From: Flavobacterium sharifuzzamanii
GTDB taxonomy: Bacteria > Bacteroidota > Bacteroidia > Flavobacteriales > Flavobacteriaceae
Direction: 5' to 3'
DNA: 64,000 bases
Assembly (NCBI RefSeq): GCF_003254585.1
Contig: NZ_QJGZ01000042.1
Span: 434,001-498,000 of the forward strand
The notes below the pieces were generated by a model that did no database searches, had not been told where the DNA came from, and worked only from the letters and a program-made list of their open reading frames with translations. The position numbers and the translations under genes are program-made. Of the stretch, positions 30,710 to 39,524 are shown in pieces (the first letter of the stretch is position 1; the number at the start of each line of letters is the position of its first letter).

Positions 30710-31789
30710 ATGGAAAAGAAAAAAACAAATAAAAAATTCATCATCATACTTGCAGTTCTGATTTTAGGAGGCGGAACTTACGGAATATCTAAATACCTAC
30801 ACGGTCAAGCTCACGAAGAAACTGATGATGCTCAAATCGAGAAAAAAATGAACCCGATTATCCCGAGAGTTTCAGGATATATCAGCAAAGTTTATGTGAA
30901 AGATAATGATTATGTAAAAAAAGGAGATACTTTATTTACTATTGACAAGAGAGATTATCAATTAAAGATTGATGAAGCTAATGCTGCTTTATTAGGTGCT
31001 GAAGGTCAGTACGAAGCTGCAAAAGCGGATATTGGAAGTGCAAATGCAAGCATCTCAGTTTCTGATGCTCAAATGAAATCTGCAACAGGTTCTATCGAAA
31101 GTGCAAAAATTAGATTGAGACAGCTTACAAACGATTATAACCGTTACAATAACTTGTACAAAACTCATACAATTACAAAACAGCAGTATGAGCAAGCTTT
31201 GACAGCAAAAGAAGAAGCTGAAAATCAAGTACGTGTTTTAGAGCAACAGCAAAAAGCTAGTTCTTATCAAAAATCGGTTATTCAGTCAAAATCTAAAGTT
31301 TCTGACAAACAGACAGAAGTTGCCGCAGCAAACATCAAAAAAGCAAAAACAATGCTTGATGTGGCTCACTTAAACCTTTCTTATACTGTAGTTACTGCTG
31401 CAATTGACGGTCAGGTTTCTAAAGTTGATATTCAGCCAGGACAATTAGTTCAGCCAGGACAATCTTTATTTTATATCATCAACAATAATGAAGCTTGGGT
31501 TGTAGCTAACTTCAAAGAAACACAATTGAACAAAATGGTTGTGGGACAAAAAGTAAGCTTAAAAGTAGATGCATATCCAAACTATGAGTTTAAAGGAACT
31601 GTATCTTCTTTCTCTCCAGCAACAGGTTCTCGTTTTTCATTATTGCCTCCTGATAACGCAACAGGAAACTTCGTAAAAACAATTCAGAGATTACCAGTAA
31701 AAATTACCATAGACGAATCTAACGATCCTGAAAAAGTGAAACTTTTAAGACCAGGTATGAACGTTGACGTAGATGTACATTTGAAATAA
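30710..31789 (+). CDS. EmrA/HlyD-type periplasmic adaptor protein
   Basis: The 359-residue membrane fusion protein has one N-terminal membrane anchor (FIIILAVLILGGGTYGISKYL), then DDAQIEKKMNPIIPRVSGYISKVYVKDNDYVKKGDTLFTID (lipoyl-like domain, half), a long coiled coil (about 90-205) and the matching second lipoyl half (VTAAIDGQVSKVDIQPGQLVQPGQSLF). It links the MFS pump of the inner membrane to the TolC-like duct. Stop-to-start gaps are 12 bp upstream and 5 bp downstream, as in a tight operon. Confidence 0.95.
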   Translation: MEKKKTNKKFIIILAVLILGGGTYGISKYLHGQAHEETDDAQIEKKMNPIIPRVSGYISKVYVKDNDYVKKGDTLFTIDKRDYQLKIDEANAALLGAEGQYEAAKADIGSANASISVSDAQMKSATGSIESAKIRLRQLTNDYNRYNNLYKTHTITKQQYEQALTAKEEAENQVRVLEQQQKASSYQKSVIQSKSKVSDKQTEVAAANIKKAKTMLDVAHLNLSYTVVTAAIDGQVSKVDIQPGQLVQPGQSLFYIINNNEAWVVANFKETQLNKMVVGQKVSLKVDAYPNYEFKGTVSSFSPATGSRFSLLPPDNATGNFVKTIQRLPVKITIDESNDPEKVKLLRPGMNVDVDVHLK

Positions 31790-31794
31790 AATAA

Positions 31795-33381
31795 ATGGCT
31801 ACAGCAGTACAAGACGACGATTTAGTAGAATACGGTTTCAGACGTGTTATCATTACGATTACAGCAGTGCTTTGTGCACTGTTGGAAATTGTAGATACTA
31901 CGATTGTAAACGTAGCGCTGACAGACATGCGCGGAAGTCTTGGTGCAACCTTGACCGATGTGGCATGGGTAATTACAGCATACGCAATTGCGAATGTTAT
32001 TGTAATTCCGATGACGAGCTGGCTATCGCAGCAATTTGGAAGACGTAATTATTTTGTGGCTTCCATTATAATATTTACAGTCTGTTCTTTTTTGTGTGGT
32101 AATGCCACAAATATTTGGGAACTTGTAGCTTTCCGTTTCGTACAAGGTATGGGTGGAGGAGCTTTACTAGTAACAGCCCAAACAATTATTACAGAAAGTT
32201 ACCCAGTAGCAAAACGTGGAATGGCGCAAGCTATTTATGGTATGGGTGTAATTGTTGGTCCAACTCTAGGTCCGCCCTTGGGAGGATATTTAGTAGATAA
32301 TTATTCTTGGCCTTATATTTTCTATATCAATATTCCGTTAGGAATTATTGCAACTATTTTGGCTTTAACATTTGTTAGAAGTCCTAAATATGGAGAAAAA
32401 TTAAAAGCCAATCAGGTTGACTGGTGGGGAATTATATTGTTGACTGCCTTTATCGGTTCTTTACAGTTTGTATTAGAACACGGACAGCAAGATGACTGGT
32501 TTAATGATTCAACAATCGTGACCCTAAGTGTTGTAACTGTTCTTGGATTGGTTCTCTTTATTTGGAGAGAGCTTACCTACGAATATCCAATTGTAAACCT
32601 AAGTGTTTTAAAAGACGGAAACTTAAGAATTGGAACCATAATGTGTTTTATTCTTGGATTTGGTCTTTACGGTTCAACATTGATTATACCAATTTACACG
32701 CAATCTATTTTAGGATGGACAGCAACAGATGCCGGATTATTATTGATTCCGGGGTCTATTACAACGGCGATTATGATGCCTTTTGTTGGTAATATGATTC
32801 AGAAAGGTGTGCCACAGGGTTATATGGTTGGAGTAGGATTTTTAATTTTCTTCTTCTTTACCTTTATGATGTACAGCCGTATGACGCCTGACACGGGAGT
32901 TGAACACATGTATTGGCCATTAATTTTGAGAGGAATTGGTTTAGGATTGCTTTTCGTTCCTATTACAACACTTTCGCTTTCAACTTTAAAAGGAAAACAA
33001 ATTGGTGAAGGAGCTGCATTCACGGGAATGATGCGTCAATTAGGCGGATCTTTCGGTATCGCAATTATCACTACTTTTATCACTCGTTTCAGCCAGTCTC
33101 ACCGAGTAGATTTAATTAATAACCTAGACCCTGCCAAATTTGACGTGCAGCAGCGCATTGCAGGAATGCAGCACGCGTTTATGGCAAAAGGATATAGCGC
33201 CGATGTCGCTTTGAAAAAAGCATATCAAGCCATAGAATATTCAGTAATGAAACAAAGTACTGTAATGGCTTATATGGATATTTTCCTTTATCTAGGAATT
33301 ATGTTTTTATGTTGCATACCGATTATTCTCTTTATCAAAAAAGGGAAGAACAAAATTAGTGCAGCCGACGCAATGCATTAA
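31795..33381 (+). CDS. DHA2-family MFS drug transporter (EmrB-like)
   Basis: The 528-residue protein has 14 predicted membrane segments of the DHA2 class. Motifs include VDTTIVNVALTDMRGSLGATLTDVAWVITAYAIANVIVIPMTSWLSQQFGRR (motif D1 and motif A), RFVQGMGGGALLV (motif B) and GPTLGPPLGGYL (motif C of antiporters). It would export hydrophobic compounds using protons, with the adaptor and TolC-like partners. It ends the TetR operon. Confidence 0.94.
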   Translation: MATAVQDDDLVEYGFRRVIITITAVLCALLEIVDTTIVNVALTDMRGSLGATLTDVAWVITAYAIANVIVIPMTSWLSQQFGRRNYFVASIIIFTVCSFLCGNATNIWELVAFRFVQGMGGGALLVTAQTIITESYPVAKRGMAQAIYGMGVIVGPTLGPPLGGYLVDNYSWPYIFYINIPLGIIATILALTFVRSPKYGEKLKANQVDWWGIILLTAFIGSLQFVLEHGQQDDWFNDSTIVTLSVVTVLGLVLFIWRELTYEYPIVNLSVLKDGNLRIGTIMCFILGFGLYGSTLIIPIYTQSILGWTATDAGLLLIPGSITTAIMMPFVGNMIQKGVPQGYMVGVGFLIFFFFTFMMYSRMTPDTGVEHMYWPLILRGIGLGLLFVPITTLSLSTLKGKQIGEGAAFTGMMRQLGGSFGIAIITTFITRFSQSHRVDLINNLDPAKFDVQQRIAGMQHAFMAKGYSADVALKKAYQAIEYSVMKQSTVMAYMDIFLYLGIMFLCCIPIILFIKKGKNKISAADAMH

Positions 33382-33405
33382 TGATAATAGATTTATAATA
33401 CGCAG

Positions 33406-33448
33406 AAACGCCGAATTCATCATTTAGAATTCGGCGTTTATTTTTTTT
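33406..33448 (+). terminator. Intrinsic terminator after the efflux operon
   Basis: AACGCCGAATTC (about 33407-33418) and GAATTCGGCGTT form a long stem followed by TTATTTTTTTT. Confidence 0.9.
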
Positions 33449-33460
33449 AAGACATTTTAT

Positions 33461-33622
33461 TTAACCGCAAAGAGCGCAAAGAATTTTATTTCTAAGAAGC
33501 GTTAAAAAACGCAAAGTTCGCAAAGCTTTGTAAAAAAACTTTGTGAACTTTGCGTAAAACTTTGCGCTCTTTGCGGTTAAAAAAATCTTAGAACCTCAGC
33601 AACTTAGAATCTTAGCAACTTT
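33461..33622. repeat. Inverted repeat GCGCAAAG/CTTTGCG family followed by a CTTAGAACC-type tract
   Basis: AACCGCAAAGAGCGCAAAG at 33463 pairs with CTTTGCGCTCTTTGCGGTT near 33583. Inside lie AACGCAAAGTTCGCAAAGC and GTGAACTTTGCGT, a second nested pair. TCTTAGAACCTCAGCAACTTAGAATCTTAGC (33588-33620) continues directly. It separates the efflux operon from the convergent yaaA gene. Confidence 0.8.
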
Positions 33623-33628
33623 AAAAAT

Positions 33629-34387
33629 CTATCTTGTAAAAACCAAGTGATTTCCTTTAGAAAGATTCGCATCAAACTGATATCCTTCGTAATTGAAACC
33701 TTTTAAATCATCTATAGTCTCAGCATTAGTATCAATAATATAACGTACCATCATACCTCTCGCCTTTTTGGCAAAGAAACTGATCATTTTTAGTTTTCCG
33801 TCTTTATAATCTTTAAAGTCTGGCGTAATTACAGGAACTTTTAAAGCTTTAACATCAACTGCAGAAAAATATTCATTACTCGCTAAATTCACGAATAATT
33901 CTCCTTTTTTTAATTCTTTGTTTAAAGCTTTAGTAACAACAGGCTTCCAGAATTCGTGCAGATTTTTATATTCACCAACTGGCATTTTGGTTCCCATTTC
34001 CAAACGATAAGCTTGCATTAAATCAAGTGGTTTTAATAGTCCGTAAAGACCCGATAAAATTCTCAGTTTATCTTGCAAAACATCAAGTTTTTCTAATGGA
34101 ATAGTATATGCATCTAAACCGGTATACACATCGCCATCAAAAGTATAAACAGCTGGGCGTGCATTTTCTGCTGTAAATGGTGTTTTCCATTCTTGATTGC
34201 GTTTCCAATTTAAATCGGCTAGTTTGTCTGAAATAGACATTAATTCTGATAATTCAGCTGGCTTTTTTGTTTTTACTACTTTATGAACCACTCTTGCTTC
34301 TTTTAAGAATGAAGGTTCAGTATATTGAGATGTTGGTAATTCTTTTTCGAAATTCAATGATTTCGCTGGAGATATAACAATTTTCAT
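33629..34387 (-). CDS. yaaA: Peroxide stress protein YaaA
   Basis: The 252-residue protein opens MKIVISPAKSLNFEKELPTSQYTEPSFL and contains FDGDVYTGLDAYT, LRILSGLYGLLKPLDLMQAYRLEMGTKMP, and the C-terminal FAKKARGMMVRYIIDTNAETIDDLKGFNYEGY. It is the DUF328 family, which binds DNA and limits free iron during peroxide stress in Escherichia coli. The gene is single here, convergent with the efflux operon. Confidence 0.95.
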   Translation of the reverse strand: MKIVISPAKSLNFEKELPTSQYTEPSFLKEARVVHKVVKTKKPAELSELMSISDKLADLNWKRNQEWKTPFTAENARPAVYTFDGDVYTGLDAYTIPLEKLDVLQDKLRILSGLYGLLKPLDLMQAYRLEMGTKMPVGEYKNLHEFWKPVVTKALNKELKKGELFVNLASNEYFSAVDVKALKVPVITPDFKDYKDGKLKMISFFAKKARGMMVRYIIDTNAETIDDLKGFNYEGYQFDANLSKGNHLVFTR

Positions 34388-34478
34388 GTGTGCTTTTTTC
34401 TATGATTCAAAAATACAAATTGAATTTCTAAAAATTATTGTTTGTAATTGATTTGTTCTATTGTTCTATTTCTTTTTA

Positions 34479-34694
34479 GCCACGAATTGCACAAATTTCC
34501 ACGAATTATTTATTTGACTTAGATTGCGAAGATTTTTTGCCACAGATTAAAATGATTTACACAGATTTTCTTAATCTATTACTATTTTTTTCTGCGACTA
34601 ATTGCACAAATTTTCGCTAATTAAAAATCTTTTTAATCCTTTTAATCTGTGGCAGAAAAATAAACTCGTGGAAATTCGTGCAATTCGTGGCAAA
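34479..34694. repeat. Nested inverted repeats (one family inside another)
   Basis: The outer pair GCCACGAATTGCACAAATTTCCACGAATT (from 34479) and CGTGGAAATTCGTGCAATTCGTGGC (to 34694) is almost perfectly complementary. Its loop contains another family's pair: GCCACAGATTAAAATGATTTACACAGATT (from 34538) and TTTAATCCTTTTAATCTGTGGC (to about 34656). The inner loop also holds GCGACTAATTGCACAAATTTTCGC, a further copy of the outer word. It fills most of the 34388-34849 gap. Confidence 0.85.
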
Positions 34695-34783
34695 CCTTTC
34701 CCAATTCATAAAAATCGATGCTACAAAATGTGAAATTGTTCAAAAAAGTAAGCTCTAGATTATAATAGGCATTTTCTATGTTG

Positions 34784-34791
34784 TAAATTTG
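34784..34791 (+). promoter_or_regulatory. -7 box before the CCA-adding enzyme gene
   Basis: TAAATTTG fits TAnnTTTG. The start it predicts falls at or beyond the upstream ATG at 34793, which supports the later GTG start for the gene. Confidence 0.4.
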
Positions 34792-34849
34792 CATGCATTT
34801 TATTTCTACTAAAATTAAAAAATGCTTTTATTCAAAAATTAGTGAATTC

Positions 34850-36283
34850 GTGGCGATACAAACAAACTATAAAACTGCTTTACAAAACAAAATCTTCGAT
34901 GTTATTTCGAAAGCTTCTCAGGAATTAAACGTTGACTCTTATGTGATAGGAGGATTCGTTCGTGATTTGCTTTTAAACCGAGGTTCTAAAAAAGACATTG
35001 ATGTTGTTGCAGTTGGAAGCGGCATCGAATTGGCTCTTAAAGTTTCAGATTTACTTCCGAACAAACCAAAAGTTCAGGTTTTTAAAACATACGGAACCGC
35101 AATGCTTCGTTTTGAAGATACCGATATCGAATTTGTTGGTGCACGAAAAGAATCTTATACTCGAGATAGTCGAAATCCGATTGTTGAAAATGGAACTTTG
35201 CAAGACGACCAAAATCGTCGTGATTTTACCATCAATGCCTTAGCACTTTCTTTAAACCAAAATAATTTCGGAGATCTTTTAGACCCGTTTGACGGATTAA
35301 CCGATTTAGAAAACAAAACGATCAAAACGCCTTTGGATCCAGATATTACGTATTCTGATGATCCTTTGAGAATGCTTCGCGCAATTCGTTTTGCCACTCA
35401 ATTGAATTTCGAAATTGAAGAAAATTCACTAAACGCCATAACAAAAAATGCTGAACGCATTAAAATTATTTCTGGCGAAAGAATCGTTGATGAGTTAAAC
35501 AAAATTCTCATGACCGATAAACCTTCAACAGGATTTTTACTTTTATACAAAACAGGACTTTTAGATTTAATCTTACCAGAATTAACAGCGTTGAATCAGG
35601 TGGAAGAAATTGAAGGTCATACACATAAAAACAATTTCTATCATACGTTGGAAGTTGTTGACAACATCTGCCCAAATACAGACGATGTTTGGTTAAGATG
35701 GTCGGCATTACTTCATGATATTGGAAAAGCACCAACAAAACGTTTTACAAAAAAACAAGGATGGACTTTTCACGGACACGAATTCTTGGGCGGAAAAATG
35801 GCAAAGAAAATCTTTGAACGTTTGCATATGCCGTTGAACCATAAAATGAAGTTCGTTCAGAAAATGGTTATTATGAGTTCACGTCCGATTGTTTTGGCGC
35901 AGGATATTGTGACTGACAGCGCGGTTCGCCGTTTGGTTTTTGATGCTGGTGAAGATGTAGAAAACTTGATGACTTTGTGCGAAGCGGATATTACAACCAA
36001 AAATCCGTCAAAATTCAAGAAATATCATAAAAATTTTGAACTCGTACGCAAGAAGATTGTTGAAGTAGAAGAACGCGATCATGTTCGTAATTTTCAGCCA
36101 CCAATTACTGGAGAAGAAATTATGGAAATATTTGATTTAAAGCCTTCTCGTGAAATCGGAATTTTAAAAGAAGCAGTAAAGGAAGCTATTTTGGAAGGCG
36201 TTATACCGAATGAATATCAGGCCGCTTATGATTTTGTAATTAAGAGAGCTGAAAAATTAGGCTTAAAAAAAGTTGAGAAATAA
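34850..36283 (+). CDS. CCA-adding tRNA nucleotidyltransferase with HD domain
   Basis: From GTG 34850 the protein has 477 residues. YVIGGFVRDLLLNRGSKKDIDVVAVG holds the polymerase G-G-x-V-R-D and D-I-D carboxylates. RRDFTINALAL and DDPLRMLRAIRFATQLNF complete the class II nucleotidyltransferase head. An HD domain (LLHDIGK; HGHEF) follows, as in bacterial CCA/multifunctional enzymes. It repairs tRNA 3' ends. A longer frame from ATG 34793 adds residues translated partly from a repeat word (AATTAGTGAATTCGTGGC) and starts at about the transcription start, so I prefer GTG. Start is uncertain. Confidence 0.93.
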   Translation: MAIQTNYKTALQNKIFDVISKASQELNVDSYVIGGFVRDLLLNRGSKKDIDVVAVGSGIELALKVSDLLPNKPKVQVFKTYGTAMLRFEDTDIEFVGARKESYTRDSRNPIVENGTLQDDQNRRDFTINALALSLNQNNFGDLLDPFDGLTDLENKTIKTPLDPDITYSDDPLRMLRAIRFATQLNFEIEENSLNAITKNAERIKIISGERIVDELNKILMTDKPSTGFLLLYKTGLLDLILPELTALNQVEEIEGHTHKNNFYHTLEVVDNICPNTDDVWLRWSALLHDIGKAPTKRFTKKQGWTFHGHEFLGGKMAKKIFERLHMPLNHKMKFVQKMVIMSSRPIVLAQDIVTDSAVRRLVFDAGEDVENLMTLCEADITTKNPSKFKKYHKNFELVRKKIVEVEERDHVRNFQPPITGEEIMEIFDLKPSREIGILKEAVKEAILEGVIPNEYQAAYDFVIKRAEKLGLKKVEK

Positions 36284-36298
36284 GTATTATTTAATAAA

Positions 36299-37324
36299 AT
36301 GAAAAAAGAGAATAAATCAGTAATTATTTGGTTACTATCAGGCTGTGTTTTATTATTTTTAATGGTTGTTGTAGGCGGTATTACCCGTTTAACCAATTCA
36401 GGTTTATCTATGACTGATTGGCATTTGGTAACCGATACCTTTCCACCTTTAACAGAAGCAAAATGGCAGGCTGCTTTTGACGAATATAAAAAATTTCCTG
36501 AGTATCAGAAAATCAATATTCACAATGATTTTCAGTTAGCCGATTATAAATTCATCTATTTCTGGGAATGGTTTCACCGATTTATTGGCCGTATTATTGG
36601 CTTGGTTTTCTTTGTACCGTTTGTTTACTTTTTAGCCAAAAAGAAATTAGATACTCCAACGATTAAAAAATGCGTAGTTCTTTTGGCAATGGGAGCTTTC
36701 CAAGGATTTTTAGGTTGGTTTATGGTAAGAAGCGGATTAATTGATAATCCAGATGTAAGCCACTTCAGACTTTCTCTACACTTAACATTTGCTTTCATAA
36801 CATTTGCTTATACTCTTTGGGTAGCGCTAGATTTGATTTATCCAGAACGAAATATCAACAAGATTTTACCTCTAAGAAATATTGCGCGCTATGCTTTGGC
36901 AGCTCTTCTTATCCAGATTATTTATGGCGGATTTGTTGCTGGACTAAATGCTGGATTAATTCATAATCATTGGCCTTTAATGAGCGACGGAGAATTTATT
37001 CACGAATCGGTTTTTATTGAGCAGTCTTCTTTAATAAAAAACTTAATTGAAGGAAAAAGCGGTGTTCAGTTTGTACACAGAACTTTTGCTTATGTTGTCG
37101 TTGGTATTATTCTTTTCCTTTTCTTCAAAAGCAAAAAATATACGCTTACTCACACTCAAGCAAACGGAATCAAAACTTTAGTTGTTTTTGTTTTTATTCA
37201 GTTTTTATTGGGAGTTTTCACTTTATTATATAGTGTGCCATTGGCTTTAGGATTAATTCACCAAATTATGGCGTTCTTCCTTTTAAGTGCCATGACGTAT
37301 ACTTTGCACAGATTAAGCAAATAA
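36299..37324 (+). CDS. Heme A synthase (COX15/CtaA family)
   Basis: The 341-residue membrane protein has eight hydrophobic segments. Histidine motifs are WFHRFIGRIIGL, HFRLSLHLTFAF, FVHRTFAY and LIHQIMAF, and TRLTNSGLSMTDWHLVTDTFPP is the conserved N-terminal loop. It oxidises the C8 methyl of heme O to make heme A for heme-copper oxidases. The ATG is 15 bp after the CCA enzyme's stop. It implies that a heme-copper oxidase works alongside the bd oxidase encoded in the window. Confidence 0.93.
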   Translation: MKKENKSVIIWLLSGCVLLFLMVVVGGITRLTNSGLSMTDWHLVTDTFPPLTEAKWQAAFDEYKKFPEYQKINIHNDFQLADYKFIYFWEWFHRFIGRIIGLVFFVPFVYFLAKKKLDTPTIKKCVVLLAMGAFQGFLGWFMVRSGLIDNPDVSHFRLSLHLTFAFITFAYTLWVALDLIYPERNINKILPLRNIARYALAALLIQIIYGGFVAGLNAGLIHNHWPLMSDGEFIHESVFIEQSSLIKNLIEGKSGVQFVHRTFAYVVVGIILFLFFKSKKYTLTHTQANGIKTLVVFVFIQFLLGVFTLLYSVPLALGLIHQIMAFFLLSAMTYTLHRLSK

Positions 37325-37346
37325 GATTGAAATATATTAAAACATG

Positions 37347-37379
37347 AAAAGGCTGTCTCAAAAAGACAGCTTTTTTTTT
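37347..37379 (+). terminator. Intrinsic terminator after heme A synthase
   Basis: AAGGCTGTCT (37349 on) and AGACAGCTT, loop of CAAAA type, with a run of nine T residues after. Confidence 0.88.
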
Positions 37380-37417
37380 GGAAGGAATATTATTTTTAAA
37401 ATTTATTTTATATGAAA

Positions 37418-37580
37418 AACCCCAGCGGGGTGAAATATTTATAGAATTACATTAAGACAAATAAAAAGAGCTCTGGAGGAGCGACATATATGTAGACTTT
37501 ACAAAAATATGTCGCTCCTCTGGAGCTTTATGTTGTACACGTTTATATTTTGCTATAAATATTTCGCTTCTCTGAAGCTT
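37418..37580. repeat. Compound repeat, AACCCCAGCGGGGTGAAATATTTATAG family
   Basis: AACCCCAGCGGGGTGAAATATTTATAG at 37418 matches in inverted sense the final CTATAAATATTTCGCTTCTCTGAAG (to about 37578). Between them AGCTCTGGAGGAGCGACATAT (37470) pairs with ATATGTCGCTCCTCTGGAGCT (37508-37528). The outer and inner units share a plan (short G+C palindrome, then GACATAT or GAAATAT). With terminators on each side it fills the 37325-37681 gap. Confidence 0.8.
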
Positions 37581-37581
37581 A

Positions 37582-37614
37582 AAAAAAGCTATCCTTTTGA
37601 GATAGCCTTTTTTA
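37582..37614. terminator. Terminator beyond the LytTR regulator gene
   Basis: GCTATCC and GGATAGC-type arms (AGCTATC / GATAGC with loop CTTTTGA) are flanked by A and T runs on both sides, so it can act for either strand. It lies downstream of the minus-strand signalling operon. Confidence 0.65.
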
Positions 37615-37681
37615 TTATGATATCGATTTTAATCCGAAAAAATTAAAATCTGATGAATTTCTATTTTTATTATTTGGATTT

Positions 37682-38446
37682 TTATCCCAACCAAGCTTTA
37701 AAATCCTGCACTTTTTCTCGGCTTACAATTACCTCATCGTCTTTGTAACTTGGCAAAATAACCTTTAATCTCGAATTGGTATACACCTGAATTTCTTTAA
37801 TTGCTTTTAGCGGAACTATAAATTTTCTGCTTACGCGAAAGAAATCTTTTTTGTCCAGTTCTTGTTCTAAGATTTCCAAAGTCGAATCGATCAGATAATC
37901 ACGATTGTCATACGTATGAATATAAGTTCCTTTATTTTCGCTGAAAAAACATTCAATTTCTTCTGTAGTAATTACTTTTAAGTGCTGACCAATTTTAACT
38001 GTAAATCTCTTTTTATACGTTTTTTCAAAAGGATTGGACAGCATCTGACGAATCTGTTCAAAATCTAATTGCAGATTTGAACTTTCTGCAGCTTTTGGAA
38101 GACGGGATTTAAATTTTGAAACTGCCACTTCAAGATCATCTTCGTCAATAGGTTTTAAAAGATAATCAATACTATTTAATTTGAAAGCTTTTAAAGCGTA
38201 CTCATCATACGCCGTAGTAAAAATGATAGCGCTTTTGATATCTATTTTTTCAAAAATCTCAAATGATAAACCGTCAGACAACTGGATATCCAAAAAAATC
38301 AAATCTGGATGCGGATTATTTTCAAACCATTGAACCGATTCTTCAACTGAGTGAAGCATGGTTTCTACAGTTACATCTAACTTTTCAAGTTTTCTTTGCA
38401 GCAATCTTGCTGCTGGTTTTTCGTCTTCTATAATTAATGTGATCAT
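37682..38446 (-). CDS. LytTR-family response regulator
   Basis: The 254-residue protein has a receiver domain (1-~118) with phospho-acceptor D53 in FLDIQLSDG, preceded by the acidic pair IIEDE (D8-E9), and K in LLKPID. A LytTR DNA-binding domain follows (about 150-254: KRFTVKIGQHLKVITTEEIECFFSENKGTYIHTYDNRDYLID; FFRVSRKFIVPLKAIKEI). It is the last gene of the minus-strand cluster and the natural partner of the histidine kinase at 39828-41168; four 2TM genes lie between them. LytTR proteins bind imperfect direct repeats, which I did not identify here. Confidence 0.94.
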   Translation of the reverse strand: MITLIIEDEKPAARLLQRKLEKLDVTVETMLHSVEESVQWFENNPHPDLIFLDIQLSDGLSFEIFEKIDIKSAIIFTTAYDEYALKAFKLNSIDYLLKPIDEDDLEVAVSKFKSRLPKAAESSNLQLDFEQIRQMLSNPFEKTYKKRFTVKIGQHLKVITTEEIECFFSENKGTYIHTYDNRDYLIDSTLEILEQELDKKDFFRVSRKFIVPLKAIKEIQVYTNSRLKVILPSYKDDEVIVSREKVQDFKAWLG

Positions 38447-38486
38447 TTACTATAATGTGAAATTTGAAAAAATTATGAAGTCAAAG

Positions 38487-38873
38487 TTACTCCCATTTAT
38501 TTTTATTTGCAGTATCTTTTTCCATGTATTTTTGGATTTTTCTTTTCTCCCAATCTGCACCAAAAAACCAATCAGCGCCAAAAACAGATAGTGCGTGAGC
38601 TAACAAGCCAATTCCCCAAAAAAATGCAGTCGAATAGGTATGCAATTCTGTTAAACCACTTAAATCCATCACCATTAGACCTGCAGATTTGTCACGAGTC
38701 AAACTTGATACAATAATGATAATATTTACAATGATGAAAATTTTCAAATGCGAGTAAAACCTTTTAAGTCTTTTTACCCTTCTATAAGCTGCATTGTAAT
38801 TTGGATCGTCTGTATACTCTCCAAAATGCTGTCTTGTATAATCCTCGTACATTTCTCTTCTAAAACGTCCCAT
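38487..38873 (-). CDS. 2TM-domain membrane protein (fourth free copy)
   Basis: The 128-residue protein is the most diverged of five 2TM domains in this cluster. Residues 1-30 (MGRFRREMYEDYTRQHFGEYTDDPNY) are an extra N-terminal piece. YRRVKRLKRFYSHLKIFIIVNIIIIVSSLT is the first amphipathic helix plus membrane segment, WGIGLLAHALSVFGADWFFGADWEKRKIQKYMEKDTANKNKWE the second with the W-E-x-R-K-I tail. No enzyme motif. It is between another 2TM gene and the response regulator. It probably sits in the cytoplasmic membrane and may associate with the kinase. Confidence 0.85.
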   Translation of the reverse strand: MGRFRREMYEDYTRQHFGEYTDDPNYNAAYRRVKRLKRFYSHLKIFIIVNIIIIVSSLTRDKSAGLMVMDLSGLTELHTYSTAFFWGIGLLAHALSVFGADWFFGADWEKRKIQKYMEKDTANKNKWE

Positions 38874-38886
38874 AGCTATATTTTAA

Positions 38887-39204
38887 TTATTTCCACTTGT
38901 TTTTATTCTGTTTTTCCTTCTCCATAAACTCCTTGATTTTTCTTTCTTCCCATTCCTTGCCCATTCCTGGAAAAACCTCAAAAACTTTTAATCCATGAAA
39001 AACAACGCCAACTCCCCACCACAATAATGGCCAGAAAAACCATAAATAACTTGGTGATGTATATAAATTTATAAAAACCAAAATTGCATTTACTAATATG
39101 TACGCTAGAAGATTTCCGTAAAACCCTTTAATATTTTCAACCTTTTTTTTGGCTTGGATATATTTTTCCTCGTCGCTTAAATTCCTTTCCATAACTATTC
39201 CCAT
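38887..39204 (-). CDS. 2TM-domain membrane protein (third free copy)
   Basis: The 105-residue protein reads EEKYIQAKKKVENIKGFYGNLLAYILVNAILVFINLY, then YLWFFWPLLWWGVGVVFHGLKVFEVFPGMGKEWEERKIKEFMEKEKQNKNKWK. The kept elements of the 2TM family are A-x-x-x-V-x-x-(I/L)-(K/R)-G-F-Y, the W-G-(V/I)-G-x-x-x-H-G-L-K-V-F turn, and W-E-E-R-K-I. The start could be the fifth residue (ATG 39192), just beyond the upstream stop; the first ATG overlaps that gene by 10 bp. Either way the two are coupled. Function unknown. Confidence 0.87.
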   Translation of the reverse strand: MGIVMERNLSDEEKYIQAKKKVENIKGFYGNLLAYILVNAILVFINLYTSPSYLWFFWPLLWWGVGVVFHGLKVFEVFPGMGKEWEERKIKEFMEKEKQNKNKWK

Positions 39205-39524
39205 TTTTGTTTTTTATACTTTTTTTCTAAAATACTTTTTAGTTTTCTTTCTTCCCATTCTTGCCCAAAAATCTTGTAAGAAGCAAACAAATCTATTGCA
39301 GAACCCACAATTACAGCGGTCCAAATAATTACAATTATCCAATTGATATATTTAATTGGAAAAAATTGCAATGGCAGATTGGTATATTCTTTTAGAAGAA
39401 AAATTATCAGTGCAATGGTATAAATGAACAAATGCTTGTAAAAAGATTTCAGCTGAATTACTTTTTTTGTGGCTAATTCTTCTAGCATTACTTGTTCCTG
39501 ATCATTATTCAAATTTGTTTCCAT
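39195..39524 (-). CDS. 2TM-domain membrane protein (second free copy)
   Basis: The 109-residue protein has the 2TM plan but lacks some consensus residues: ATKKVIQLKSFYKHLFIYTIALIIFLL, a mid loop, then INWIIVIIWTAVIVGSAIDLFASYKIFGQEWEERKLKSILEKKYKKQKWE. The turn normally reading W-G-x-G-x-x-x-H-G-L-K-V-F is replaced by VGSAIDLFASYKIFG, so a histidine is missing. The C-terminal W-E-E-R-K-L tail is kept. Its start overlaps the previous 2TM gene by 20 bp. Confidence 0.87.
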   Translation of the reverse strand: METNLNNDQEQVMLEELATKKVIQLKSFYKHLFIYTIALIIFLLKEYTNLPLQFFPIKYINWIIVIIWTAVIVGSAIDLFASYKIFGQEWEERKLKSILEKKYKKQKWE

